Assembly (NCBI GenBank): GCA_016793325.1
Contig: JAEUKI010000042.1
Span: 1 to 64,000, forward strand
Reading direction: 5' to 3'
DNA length: 64,000 nucleotides
From: Myxococcales bacterium
Lineage (GTDB): Bacteria; Myxococcota_A; Polyangia; Polyangiales; Ga0077539
The notes below the pieces were generated by a model, which searched no databases, was not told where the DNA came from, and saw only the letters and a program-made list of their open reading frames with translations. Below, piece by piece: positions 42,432 through 50,465 of this stretch. Numbering within the stretch: position 1 is the first letter of the stretch; every line of letters starts with the position of its first letter. The position numbers were made by a program, and so were the translations under genes.

Positions 42432-43103
42432 ATGGCGCCGCGGGGCATCGATCTCGAATTAATGCATACGTTTTCAACCGGCCGCTTCGTGCCCTTCGTG
42501 GTCGAGCGGTTGATCGGCGAAGTTCTGTGCGCAAACGAAGCCTGGGACGGCTGGGAGGGGGACGGCGTCGAGTCGTGGATCGTCAAAGCGCGAAGCGATC
42601 GCCGCCTCGTCGCGGGCGGACGCCTCTGGCTGATCGATCAGACGCGAGCTCCGTACTGGATCGAGCTCGAACGCGCTGACGCGCGCACCACGCGATGGAG
42701 GCTCATGTTCGACGCCGAAGCCGACGGCTGGACCGAGAAGCACGCCCGCACGTGCATCGAGGCAGCGTCGAGCGGCGAGGAGATTCCCTGGATCTGGCGG
42801 TATTCGGGGGAGTCGTCGAACGCCCCGTTCGCCTGCGCGTGCTGCGGCTATCTCACCTGCGACGAACCGTTCGGCGTCTACGAGACCTGCCCCGTGTGCG
42901 ACTGGGAGCAGGACCCCTCGCAGTCCGCAGACCCAACGCTGGAGGGCGGCGCCAATCGACAGAGCATCGAAGCGCTGCAGCGAGACGCCGAGCGTTGGTC
43001 CCCGGGTGAGTTCGAACGCGATCCGACGTGGCGGGCGTTTTCGCTGACCGAGCAACAGTCGGAGCGCTCTGCGCTGTCGCCGCTCTACTGGCGCCGCTGG
43101 TGA
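42432..43103 (+). CDS. CPCC-family cysteine-rich protein
   Basis: 223 residues. Residues about 133-185 match the CPCC domain: Cys135-Ala-Cys137-Cys138-Gly-Tyr, Cys153-Pro-Val-Cys156-Asp-Trp, and GGANRQSIEAL; the usual CPCCGY reads CACCGY here. It should bind one zinc. The N-terminal 130 residues (WIELERADARTTRWRLMFDA; ARTCIEAASSGEEIPWIWRY) are a separate domain I do not recognise. ATG 42432 follows GGAGG by 8 bases. Function unknown. Confidence 0.7.
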   Translation: MAPRGIDLELMHTFSTGRFVPFVVERLIGEVLCANEAWDGWEGDGVESWIVKARSDRRLVAGGRLWLIDQTRAPYWIELERADARTTRWRLMFDAEADGWTEKHARTCIEAASSGEEIPWIWRYSGESSNAPFACACCGYLTCDEPFGVYETCPVCDWEQDPSQSADPTLEGGANRQSIEALQRDAERWSPGEFERDPTWRAFSLTEQQSERSALSPLYWRRW

Positions 43104-43131
43104 TCAACGGTGATTCAGCGCGCTCGCGATC

Positions 43132-43223
43132 CCGTTGGAAGCAGACACGCGGAGGGCACACTCCTGGGAAATTTCCTGAGGATCATTGAGTGGCGTGTCG
43201 CCAACGGAAGGCGGAGCCGCTCT
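43132..43223. repeat. Dispersed repeat R2, copy 2
   Basis: About 92 bp, matching 22498-22590: CCGTTGG...ACACGC...CTCCTGG...GAG...GCGTGT-GCCAACGG then AAGGCGGAGCCGCTCT. It lies 28 bp after the CPCC gene's stop and fills part of the 202-bp convergent gap before the GNAT gene's stop. Confidence 0.75.
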
Positions 43224-43305
43224 TCGCCGCAACGAAGCGGCTCGAGTGACTCGGCGGCGGTGAGCTCCGCGTCGAGCGCGAGATCGCGCGGTGACACCGT
43301 TGCCG

Positions 43306-43827
43306 CTAGGGCACCGGCGTTGTCGTGTCCGCGTCTCGTCGGCGGCGCAGGTACACGCTGTCGGTCCACGTGCCGTCGATGCAGTAGGTGCGCTCGGCGC
43401 GCCCGTACTCGACGAAGCCAAGCCGCGCGAGGACGCGCAGCGATCCGACGTTGCGCGGATCGACGTCGGCGACGAGCTCTGTCACGTCCCGCGTGCGAAA
43501 CACGTGCTCGATCAACGCAGCCGTGGCCTCGGTCATGATCCCTTTGCCCCAGAGGTCTCGCCGGAGGATGAAGCCGATCTCGGGCAATCGATAGGCGCCC
43601 ACCTTGCCGACGACGGCGCCCTCGTACTCGATGACAAACTCGTCGCTCGCGGCGGGATCCGCGTCGAGCATCGAGCGAAGCCACGCGCGCGTCGTCTCGA
43701 TCGATCGATGCGGCGGCGTCGACCAGTACCGCATCGTCTCGTCGTCGGACATGATCGAGAAGAACGCCTCGAGGTCGGACTCTCTCGCGCGCCGCAACAG
43801 CGCTCGCCGCGTGCGAATGTTGACCAC
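43306..43827 (-). CDS. GNAT acetyltransferase, RimJ/RimL type
   Basis: 173 residues from GTG 43825-43827, preceded by GAGAGG. RRALLRRARESDLEAFFSIM, then IGFILRRDLWGKGIMTEATA (acetyl-CoA loop) and VDPRNVGSLRVLARLGF are the RimJ/RimL signatures. Acetylates a protein N-terminus or a small amine. A longer frame to 43968 exists, but it crosses the divergent GST promoter. Confidence 0.82.
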   Translation of the reverse strand: MVNIRTRRALLRRARESDLEAFFSIMSDDETMRYWSTPPHRSIETTRAWLRSMLDADPAASDEFVIEYEGAVVGKVGAYRLPEIGFILRRDLWGKGIMTEATAALIEHVFRTRDVTELVADVDPRNVGSLRVLARLGFVEYGRAERTYCIDGTWTDSVYLRRRRDADTTTPVP

Positions 43828-43966
43828 AGAAAACCTCTCGTCGCGCACAGTTCGCGCCGTGTAATGCTCGATGGACGACCGCGCTCGGCAATTCGACGCG
43901 ACAGCCCACACAATCAACGAGGCGCCTTCGAGCCGGGCATCGAAACGCGGTATACGAACGGGCGCC

Positions 43967-44707
43967 ATGACCCAACTGCGACTGTGTGTGCTCAGCCTTC
44001 GCTACTCGTCTTGGTCGATGCGCCCGTGGCTCGCGCTGCGACACGCCAACGCCGACGTCACGGTCGAGACCGCTGAGGTCGACCTCAGCAAACGAAACCC
44101 CAATGATCCGTCGGACGCCACCCGAGAAAAGTCAGGAGAAACGCTGGCTTCGCGAAGAAAGCTCGGGAGCGTGACGGGGCTCTTTCCCGTGTTGCACGTC
44201 GGGGACACGGCGATTCACGAGTCGCTCGCGATCTGCGAGTGGGTCAACGACGCGTATCCCGACGCTCGCTTGTGGCCCGAGGACGCGCTCGCGCGAGCGC
44301 GCGCACGAGCCATCTCGTGCGAGATGCTCAGCAGCTTCTCGAACATTCGCACGCACCTCTCGTGTCACCTCTTCGGTCGCACCACAGCGCTGAAGCTCGA
44401 CGCGGCGACGAACACTGAGCTCACGCGGGTGTTCGAGCTCTGGCAAGACGCGCTCGAACGATCGGGCGGACCGTATTTGTTCGGGCGATTCTCGATCGCG
44501 GACTGCATGTACTACCCGATGCGGACGCGCTTGCGCAGCTACAGCGTCGAGGTTCCGCAGAGCTTGGAACCATACCTTCGCGCAGTGGACGAGACGCCCA
44601 CCGTAAGGGCGCTCGTCGAAGCCGCGCGAACCGCGCCGCGCATCCCCGCGTACGACGAGTACCTGCGCTCGGTCGGCGGCGATCCCGACGCGGCGCTGCG
44701 GGCGTAA
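43967..44707 (+). CDS. Glutathione S-transferase family protein
   Basis: 246 residues. N-terminal thioredoxin-like domain (LCVLSLRYSSWSMRPWLALR; VTGLFPVLHVGDTAIHESLA with the cis-Pro and the Glu-Ser glutathione contact) and a helical C-terminal domain with GPYLFGRFSIADCMYYPMRT, the GST N-capping motif. The Ser in YSSWSMRPW is the probable catalytic residue. Divergent from the GNAT gene, convergent with the MerR gene (11 bp gap). Confidence 0.85.
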   Translation: MTQLRLCVLSLRYSSWSMRPWLALRHANADVTVETAEVDLSKRNPNDPSDATREKSGETLASRRKLGSVTGLFPVLHVGDTAIHESLAICEWVNDAYPDARLWPEDALARARARAISCEMLSSFSNIRTHLSCHLFGRTTALKLDAATNTELTRVFELWQDALERSGGPYLFGRFSIADCMYYPMRTRLRSYSVEVPQSLEPYLRAVDETPTVRALVEAARTAPRIPAYDEYLRSVGGDPDAALRA

Positions 44708-44718
44708 CACCGTCGCGC

Positions 44719-45552
44719 TTACGCGCTACGAAGGCGCACGGGGTACTGCATCTCGACCACGGGCGGCGCGGTCTTGCTCGGGTTGCGCAAGAACACCTCG
44801 CGATTCGGCCCATCGAGCGTGTATCCGAGCGGCTCGATCGTCCGCGCGATCCGCGCCGTCTCGCGATGCGCGGCTTCGATCGGCCCCACTCGAACGATGA
44901 CCGCCACGCGCTCGAGCGCGGCGAGTCGAGTCACGCCGAGGCGATGTTCAGCGATCGACAGCTCGCGAGGCGGAGGCGCGTTCGGCGGCGCGTCGATCTC
45001 GAACCCGATCTCGAGGTCGAGCTCGGCTGGTTCGAACTCGTCCATGCGCTGAACGACGATGAGCCGCCCCACTCGCGCTCTGGTGGTCGTTGCGTCGCGC
45101 AAGATCGCTTGGACCTGCGCGCGCGCCGCGTCGAAGTCCGCGAAGGACGCGCGCATCGAGGCGAACCACCGCTCGGGCTCGTGCCGAACGACGACCTCTC
45201 CGCCGTCGAGCGCGCCGTGATCGAGGTCTGCGATTCGCCTCGCGACGGCCTCTAGTCGCGCCGATTGCGCTGCGACTTCGCTCGCGAGCTCGGCTCTTCG
45301 CAGGCTCAACATCGCGCGCAGATCGTCGACCGACGGCGCTTCGTCGACGAGCGACGCGATCTGTTCGAGCGAAAATCCGAGGTCACGAAGCACGAGGATT
45401 CGCGCGAGCTGGGTGAGCTGCGCAGCGTCGTAGTAGCGATAGCCCGTCGCGTCGTCGACGTGCCGCGGACGCAACAGGCCGAGCGCGTCGTAGTGCCGAA
45501 GCAAACGACACGAGACCTGCGCGAGCCGAGAAAACTCTCCGATTCGAAACAT
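44719..45552 (-). CDS. MerR-family regulator with GyrI-like effector domain
   Basis: 277 residues. MerR domain 1-70 (FRIGEFSRLAQVSCRLLRHY; GYRYYDAAQLTQLARILVLR), coiled helix about 75-115, and a C-terminal GyrI/BmrR-like ligand domain (about 120-275; HEPERWFASMRASF; GPIEAAHRETARIARTIEPL). Follows the GST gene by 36 bp on the same strand, so the pair is probably cotranscribed and MerR controls it in response to a lipophilic compound. Confidence 0.85.
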   Translation of the reverse strand: MFRIGEFSRLAQVSCRLLRHYDALGLLRPRHVDDATGYRYYDAAQLTQLARILVLRDLGFSLEQIASLVDEAPSVDDLRAMLSLRRAELASEVAAQSARLEAVARRIADLDHGALDGGEVVVRHEPERWFASMRASFADFDAARAQVQAILRDATTTRARVGRLIVVQRMDEFEPAELDLEIGFEIDAPPNAPPPRELSIAEHRLGVTRLAALERVAVIVRVGPIEAAHRETARIARTIEPLGYTLDGPNREVFLRNPSKTAPPVVEMQYPVRLRSA

Positions 45553-45588
45553 CGAGCGCTCCTGCGAGGCGGTGGTTCGGTCGCTGAC

Positions 45589-46278
45589 TCAGTAGCCGAG
45601 ACGCGCGAGCAACGACAGGTCTAGCAGTCCGAGCTCGCGCGCGGCGGGCGCTTCGCGTCCGAGCGCTTCGACGAAGGGCCGCGCGGCCAGCGCTCGAGTG
45701 AGAAACTCGCTGAGCTTGGGAAATCGCCCGGCGTCGAGCGCCTCACCCGCGTAGTGAAAATTGAGCAAGATCGACGCGACGGTGATGTCTGCCTGGCTGA
45801 AGCTCGCGCCCGCAAACCACTCCCCGACGAGCAGCTTCTCGAGGTCCGCGAAGCGCGGCGGGATCTTGTCTCGAAGCGACGAGGCGACGAGCGCGTCGTC
45901 CGTGGGTTGCTTCAAGAACGCAGGGCGAAACACCCGTTGAAACAAGAGACCGTGTAAGACGTGCTCGGCGAGGGCTCCGTCGACGAGCTCCTCGACGAAG
46001 AGCGCCTTTGCGTACGCAGCCGGATCGACTGGATACAGCGGACGTTCGGAATGCACTCGGTCGAGGTAGAGCGCGATGACGGTCGAGTCGGCGATCGAGA
46101 CTCCGCCGTCGATCAGCACGGGAACCTTCCGTAGCGGACTCGCCTCGACGAACTCCGCCGGCAAATCGGGCCGCAGCGGCACGATCGGCTCGAGCTTGTA
46201 CGCGAGCCCCTTCGCGACGAGACCGACGATGACCTTACGTGTGTGCGCAGAGAACGGAACTCCGAGAACTTTCTTCAT
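45589..46278 (-). CDS. Glutathione S-transferase
   Basis: 229 residues. Thioredoxin-like half 1-80 (GVPFSAHTRKVIVGLVAKGL; SPLRKVPVLIDGGVSIADST) and helical half with EWFAGASFSQADITVASILL. Ser10 in FSAHTRK sits at the catalytic position. GGAGG 7 bases before ATG 46276-46278 sets the start. Conjugates glutathione to electrophiles; first gene of a GST-MerR unit. Confidence 0.87.
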   Translation of the reverse strand: MKKVLGVPFSAHTRKVIVGLVAKGLAYKLEPIVPLRPDLPAEFVEASPLRKVPVLIDGGVSIADSTVIALYLDRVHSERPLYPVDPAAYAKALFVEELVDGALAEHVLHGLLFQRVFRPAFLKQPTDDALVASSLRDKIPPRFADLEKLLVGEWFAGASFSQADITVASILLNFHYAGEALDAGRFPKLSEFLTRALAARPFVEALGREAPAARELGLLDLSLLARLGY

Positions 46279-46326
46279 GGCGTGCCTCCGTGGCCTCGTG
46301 ATCGAGGCCGCGAAGGACTCTCGGGT

Positions 46327-46347
46327 TTGACGTTGCGTGAAGGTCAA
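46327..46347 (-). promoter_or_regulatory. Possible MerR-type site at the GST promoter
   Basis: TTGAC (46327-46331) and GTCAA (46343-46347) are inverted around an 11-base centre. On the minus strand this reads TTGACCTTCACG, as in MerR-type -35/operator regions, 49 bp before the GST start. Symmetry is only partial and no good -10 box is obvious. Confidence 0.35.
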
Positions 46348-46430
46348 GCACGAATCAGCGCCCCCGGCCGCGCGGGTCGATGGCTCCGATGCTGCGCCAC
46401 AGCGCACCGCCGCGCGGTTTGGCGTCGAGC

Positions 46431-47339
46431 TCAGGCGGACACGGTCGCGGCGATCCGCGAGGTCTCTTCGCGACCGATCAGCCGCAGGCTCTCGTCCCAA
46501 AGCTTGATTTGTTGTGCCGTGTCCGTGATCTGCGCATCGTCGCTCTTTTCGAAGAAGCCGCCGTCTCGCCAGCTAATGAATTTGCCCGACCGCGCCAGGC
46601 TCTCGGCCTGACTCTCGGCGAACAGCGGCGCCATGATCTCGCCGCAACGCTCGATCGAGATAAACGCACCGAACCACTTCATCACCGTCGCCATCGCCCG
46701 CATCGGCCATGGAATGATCTCGATCTGGTGGCTCCACACTGTCTTGGGGATCTCGAACGCCACCGTCGAGAGCTTCGTCCCCGCCTCTCGTTGCAGCGCG
46801 TGCAGGCGCGAAGAGAACATCCGCTTCGCCGCGAACGCCTGCAGAATCGCAGGCTCGTAGCCCCACTTTTTCGTCATCTGCATATCGTCCCAGCGGATCT
46901 CTCCTCCGCGCGCCGCGTTGAAGATCACGCGACCGCCGGACGCAGAGCGCTTCAGCGAATCGAGGAGATTCAACACGAGCATGAACTGCGACAGGTAGTT
47001 GACTTGAAAATGTGGGTCGAGCCCGTCCTCGGTCATCGTCTGCCGCGGCGCGTACCCGATGCCCGCGTTGACGAACACCCCGTCGAGCGGCGGCTGTGAG
47101 CGAAGGACCTCGATCGCGGATTCAACCGAGCGGAAGCTCGCGAGATCACAGCGCACAAACGACACTTTCGAGTTGCCCGTGACCTGCTGCAATTCGCGCA
47201 CGGCGGACGCACCGCGTTCGCTCGAGCTCCCGAGGATCACGACCTCGTGTCGGCGGTCGTCGGCGATCGCGAGCGCGTGGGCGACGCCGCGGCCCATTCC
47301 GAGCGTTCCGCCGGTGATGAGAAATCTCATGGGGTTCAT
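46431..47339 (-). CDS. Atypical SDR-family oxidoreductase
   Basis: 302 residues from ATG 47337-47339 (ATG 47328-47330 is also possible). Rossmann loop LITGGTLGMGRGVAHALA near 6-23; VFVNAGIGYAPR and HFQVNYLSQFMLVLNLLDSL are SDR core motifs. Tyr/Lys of the active site are not cleanly placed (YEPAILQAFAAKRM carries Tyr and, further on, Lys), as in protochlorophyllide-reductase/retinol-dehydrogenase-like members. Substrate unknown. It stands alone; the AraC remnant is upstream. Confidence 0.78.
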   Translation of the reverse strand: MNPMRFLITGGTLGMGRGVAHALAIADDRRHEVVILGSSSERGASAVRELQQVTGNSKVSFVRCDLASFRSVESAIEVLRSQPPLDGVFVNAGIGYAPRQTMTEDGLDPHFQVNYLSQFMLVLNLLDSLKRSASGGRVIFNAARGGEIRWDDMQMTKKWGYEPAILQAFAAKRMFSSRLHALQREAGTKLSTVAFEIPKTVWSHQIEIIPWPMRAMATVMKWFGAFISIERCGEIMAPLFAESQAESLARSGKFISWRDGGFFEKSDDAQITDTAQQIKLWDESLRLIGREETSRIAATVSA

Positions 47340-47427
47340 CGTGAGACCGATGCGGACGCAAGACATCGGCCGCGCGGGCAGTTCGGCGTCGGTCGAAAGT
47401 ATGAGAGGACGCAAGCCGACGCTTCGT

Positions 47428-47600
47428 TCATCGACGCGTGGCCACGGGCCCGTCCCGCTGCTCGTCGCGAAACTGTCTCGGCGAGCACCCAACCACGCGT
47501 CGAAACGCGCTGCTGAACGCGCTCTCGGACTCGTAGCCGATCTCGAACGCCACCGCGCCGATCGACCGATCCATCGTTCGCAGCGCATCGCGGCGCTCTT
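47428..47600 (-). pseudogene. Remnant of an AraC-family regulator (C-terminal end only)
   Basis: About 55 codons encode the second AraC helix-turn-helix and tail (RSIGAVAFEIGYESESAFSS, then AFRRVVGCSPRQFR). The upstream part that should hold the first helix-turn-helix and sensor is missing: the frame passes straight into the antisense shadow of the SRPBCC gene. No start or ribosome site. A truncated leftover, perhaps of the former regulator of the neighbouring SDR. Confidence 0.7.
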
Positions 47601-47621
47601 CGCATCGTTCGTCCCGTCGAG

Positions 47622-48128
47622 CTACGGAGCGGCGAGCATCCCGCTGAGCTGATCGAACTGCTCGTCGAAGCCGCTCGCGCTTCCCGACGCGATCGCGGCG
47701 TCGAGCGCGTCCTTCGACACATACAAATCGCGCACGACGAGCAGCGTGTCGCTGCCCTTGCTCTCGAAGGTGACCGTCGTCACCTGTCCGTTTTCGCCGC
47801 CTTCTTCGTTGGTCCACACGAGTCGCGAGTGCGGATCGACTTCGAGGTACGCGCCGAAGAACTCCATCGGCGCCGGCGCCTCAGGATGCTCGAACACCAA
47901 CCGGTACCGGCCGCCAACGCGCACGTCCATTTCACACGCGGCGAGCGTCGCGCCGCAGGACTTCGGCACCCACCAGCGCTTCATCAGCTCGGGCTTGGTC
48001 CACGCGTCGAACACGACGCGCGCGGGAGCCTTGAACGTCCTCGTCACGACGATCTCGCGCTCGGATCGACGCTCTGCCGTCGTCGCGTTCTTCGTCGCGG
48101 AGGAATCACTCTTGTTGTCACCGTCCAT
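47622..48128 (-). CDS. SRPBCC (AHSA1-type) protein
   Basis: 168 residues with a polar leader, then one START/Bet v1-like domain (VVTRTFKAPARVVFDAWTKP; RWWVPKSCG; VRVGGRYRLVFEHPEAPAPM; LVWTNEEGGENGQVTTVTFE; GFDEQFDQLSGML). Binds a hydrophobic ligand in its cavity. It overlaps the ArsR-type gene by 11 bp and is cotranscribed with it, a pairing common in this family. Confidence 0.87.
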   Translation of the reverse strand: MDGDNKSDSSATKNATTAERRSEREIVVTRTFKAPARVVFDAWTKPELMKRWWVPKSCGATLAACEMDVRVGGRYRLVFEHPEAPAPMEFFGAYLEVDPHSRLVWTNEEGGENGQVTTVTFESKGSDTLLVVRDLYVSKDALDAAIASGSASGFDEQFDQLSGMLAAP

Positions 48129-48471
48129 CGCGCTTGTTCTCCTCTGTGAGCTCTTCGAGCAGGTTGTCCAGCGCCTCGAACCGCGCCGCCCACTGTTGGC
48201 GGAAGCTCTCGATCCACGCGGCTTCTTGATTCAGTGGGCGCGGGCCGAGCTTGCACGTCCGCACGCGCCCGACCTTCTCGGTCGTCACGAGCCCCGCGTC
48301 CTCGAGCACGCTCACGTGCTTCTTCATGCCCGTGAGGGACATGTGAAACCGCTTTGCGAGGTCCGAGATCGAAGCGTCGTGCTGTCCGAGCAGGTCCAAC
48401 ACGCCGCGCCTCGTCGCGTCCGAAAGCGCCGCAAACGAGGCATCCAACCGGGTAGAGTCACACTGAACCAT
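48118..48471 (-). CDS. ArsR-family regulator paired with the SRPBCC gene
   Basis: 117 residues, a winged-helix repressor: ASFAALSDATRRGVLDLLGQ, SISDLAKRFHMSLTGMKKHV, LEDAGLVTTEKVGRVRTCKL. It lacks the metal-binding cysteine motif, so it is the non-metal (SRPBCC-linked) subgroup. A 20-bp perfect palindrome covers its start codon, which implies tight autoregulation of the two-gene unit. Confidence 0.87.
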   Translation of the reverse strand: MVQCDSTRLDASFAALSDATRRGVLDLLGQHDASISDLAKRFHMSLTGMKKHVSVLEDAGLVTTEKVGRVRTCKLGPRPLNQEAAWIESFRQQWAARFEALDNLLEELTEENKRDGR

Positions 48472-48481
48472 ATGGTTCAGT
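48462..48481. promoter_or_regulatory. ArsR-family operator
   Basis: ACTGAACCATATGGTTCAGT is a perfect 20-base palindrome that contains the ATG of the ArsR-type gene (48469-48471). It must be the autoregulatory site on position and symmetry. Confidence 0.8.
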
Positions 48482-48598
48482 ATTTAGCAAGTCCTCGACA
48501 GAAGCAACTCCCCCGACGCTCGCACCACGACAACTCCGCGCGGACGACTCACTGTGCACGCGCGCTCACGGCGGGCACGCACACCGGAGGATCTGTCC

Positions 48599-49504
48599 AT
48601 GACTCGGCGTTGGATCGTCGAACTGATCGGTGAAGAAACGTTCGAAGCACTCTCTCGATCGCTCTCGGGCTCGGAGCTTCAGTCCGTGCTCCTCGAAGCG
48701 TTCGCGACGCGCGCCGGTGCGCGATCACCCGCAGACGTGCTCGCGCAGTACATGCGAGACCCGTTTACCGACGTCTCGCCTGTCGAGCTGCGCAGAGCGC
48801 TCGCGCTGGACCTCGAGCTGTTCGAGGCCGCGCGGGACTTCGCCGCAATCGAACTCTCCCCCGTGGCGCCGCTCGGCGCTTGCTCGACGGTGGCTCCCAC
48901 CGATCAGCGGCGCGTGCTCTCTGCGCTGCGCTCGACCGAGCTCGTGGCTGATCCGACCAACGTCCTCGCGCTCGAATGCGCGAGAGAGCTGCTGATCCAT
49001 CGCGCCGGCGAGGCCCATCTCGCGACGAGCCAGCGCGTGATTCGCGCGCAGGCCGTGCCGCCGGTGCCAGGATTTTCGCAGCACTTTCGGATCTTCGTGC
49101 TCGCGAGCTCCGCGCTCGAACGCAAGGACCACGGATTCACCATCGACGCGCTCGTGCGGCACGCCGAGACGATGCTCCGAGCGCTCGATCGCCTCGAGAA
49201 GCGCGGCTACTCGTTTGGAGCGCGCCGCATCGACATCCTCGCGACCGAGCAACGAAGCGCCGTCGGAGACAAGGTCGCCGAACGACTCGGCGCGCTCGCG
49301 ACGCGCAAGCCGCTCGATCACGAGTACTACTCGGGCGGCGTGCGCTACATGCTCTGGGCCACGACGCCGGACGGACAAGAGCTCCCCATCGCCGACGGCG
49401 GATCGTTCGATTGGGTCGCGAAGCTCGCGTCCAACCGCCGCGCCGCGTACGTCGCGAGCGGCCTCGGCGCGCAGCTCGTCGCGCAGCGATTTCGCTCGAT
49501 GTGA
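48599..49504 (+). CDS. Hypothetical protein
   Basis: 301 residues from ATG 48599. The order of conserved-looking blocks (LGACSTVAPTDQRRVLSALR; QHFRIFVLASSALERK; EYYSGGVRYMLW; ADGGSFDWVAKLASNRRAAY) faintly recalls the histidyl-tRNA-synthetase/HisZ core (YYTG...GGRYD), but the usual motif 1 and 2 residues are not evident, so I do not assign that function. No signal peptide. Convergent with the flavin-binding protein gene. Confidence 0.6.
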   Translation: MTRRWIVELIGEETFEALSRSLSGSELQSVLLEAFATRAGARSPADVLAQYMRDPFTDVSPVELRRALALDLELFEAARDFAAIELSPVAPLGACSTVAPTDQRRVLSALRSTELVADPTNVLALECARELLIHRAGEAHLATSQRVIRAQAVPPVPGFSQHFRIFVLASSALERKDHGFTIDALVRHAETMLRALDRLEKRGYSFGARRIDILATEQRSAVGDKVAERLGALATRKPLDHEYYSGGVRYMLWATTPDGQELPIADGGSFDWVAKLASNRRAAYVASGLGAQLVAQRFRSM

Positions 49505-49518
49505 CTCGAAGCGTCGAG

Positions 49519-50460
49519 CTACTTCGCACGAAACTGCGGCGGCGCCTCGGGCGCGCTCCACGCGAACGGAAGCGCGCCGCGACGCAGCCATCCCCCGTGC
49601 ACGCGGAGCTGAAGCGATCGCTCGTCCTCGCCGCGCTGGACGATCGTCGCGCTCGCGGCGAGCTGCAGCACGTCACCGCTCTCCCAGTCGACGAACAGCA
49701 GCCCTGCGCGTGGAAAGAGCAGCAGATTTCCAAGCGTGTTGAACATCGCGTTGCCTGGGTAGTCCTCGATCTCGAGCGCGTCTCCGTCCGCGCCCTCGGT
49801 GAGCGCGACGAAGCCCGCCGGCCCCCCGCGGTGCGACACATCGACGCCCGCGCCCGCTTCGTGCGCGAGCGCCGATGCGTCCAAGCGTCCCGCGCTGCTG
49901 CTCGCGATGAACATCGTGTCGCTCGCGGTCACGATGCGACGGGCGGCGGCGCTCAACGCCGAGCCCTCCGCCAGCGCGGGCGCGCGAACGCGCGTGACCT
50001 CGGAGACGGGCGCGCGGGCGTGGATGTACTTGGGGCAGTTTCCAAAGCTCTGGTCGACGCGCAGCGCGAAGCCATCGGAGTCCGCGTCGAACACGAGGCC
50101 GTTCACGCGGTTGCGACGACGCGTGTGCAGCTCGATTCCCAACACGCCGATCGCTGCGCCGTCGCGTACGCCTTCGCGCGCGGGATCTTGGTCGTCGAGC
50201 GGTCGCTGCACCCGAAGCGTCCGCGCGTCGGGCGTATGAACGAAGCCAGGCGGTCCGTGAACGACCGTCGCCCAAGGCTGTCCCTGCGCGTCGAGCGCTC
50301 CGATGAACACCATCGGTAGCTTGGAAAAGAGCTCGCGATGCTGCTCTGGCATGTGATCGCGGATCAGCTTGTCGCCGATCTCGCCCATGCGTTCGCGAAG
50401 GCCGATCGACGCTTGCAGCGCTTCTTCTCCGCGATGAAACGGCGCCTTGGTGCGCGTCAT
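49519..50460 (-). CDS. PNPOx-like flavin/nucleotide-binding protein
   Basis: 313 residues. The central part matches the pyridoxamine-phosphate-oxidase-like split barrel: FIGALDAQGQPWATVVHGPP, LHTRRRNRVNG, FGNCPKYIHAR, then AMFNTLGNLLLFPRAGLLFV, the pattern of proteins fused with or related to ferredoxin-reductase partners. Likely binds FMN and acts in redox or detoxification. ATG 50458-50460 lies 5 bp after the GST stop, so the genes form one unit. Confidence 0.78.
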   Translation of the reverse strand: MTRTKAPFHRGEEALQASIGLRERMGEIGDKLIRDHMPEQHRELFSKLPMVFIGALDAQGQPWATVVHGPPGFVHTPDARTLRVQRPLDDQDPAREGVRDGAAIGVLGIELHTRRRNRVNGLVFDADSDGFALRVDQSFGNCPKYIHARAPVSEVTRVRAPALAEGSALSAAARRIVTASDTMFIASSSAGRLDASALAHEAGAGVDVSHRGGPAGFVALTEGADGDALEIEDYPGNAMFNTLGNLLLFPRAGLLFVDWESGDVLQLAASATIVQRGEDERSLQLRVHGGWLRRGALPFAWSAPEAPPQFRAK

Positions 50461-50465
50461 GGCGG

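Noticed and set aside
48599..49504. Histidyl-tRNA-synthetase-like (HisZ) assignment
   Set aside because: Similarity is limited to short C-terminal blocks; class II motifs 1 and 2 were not seen.
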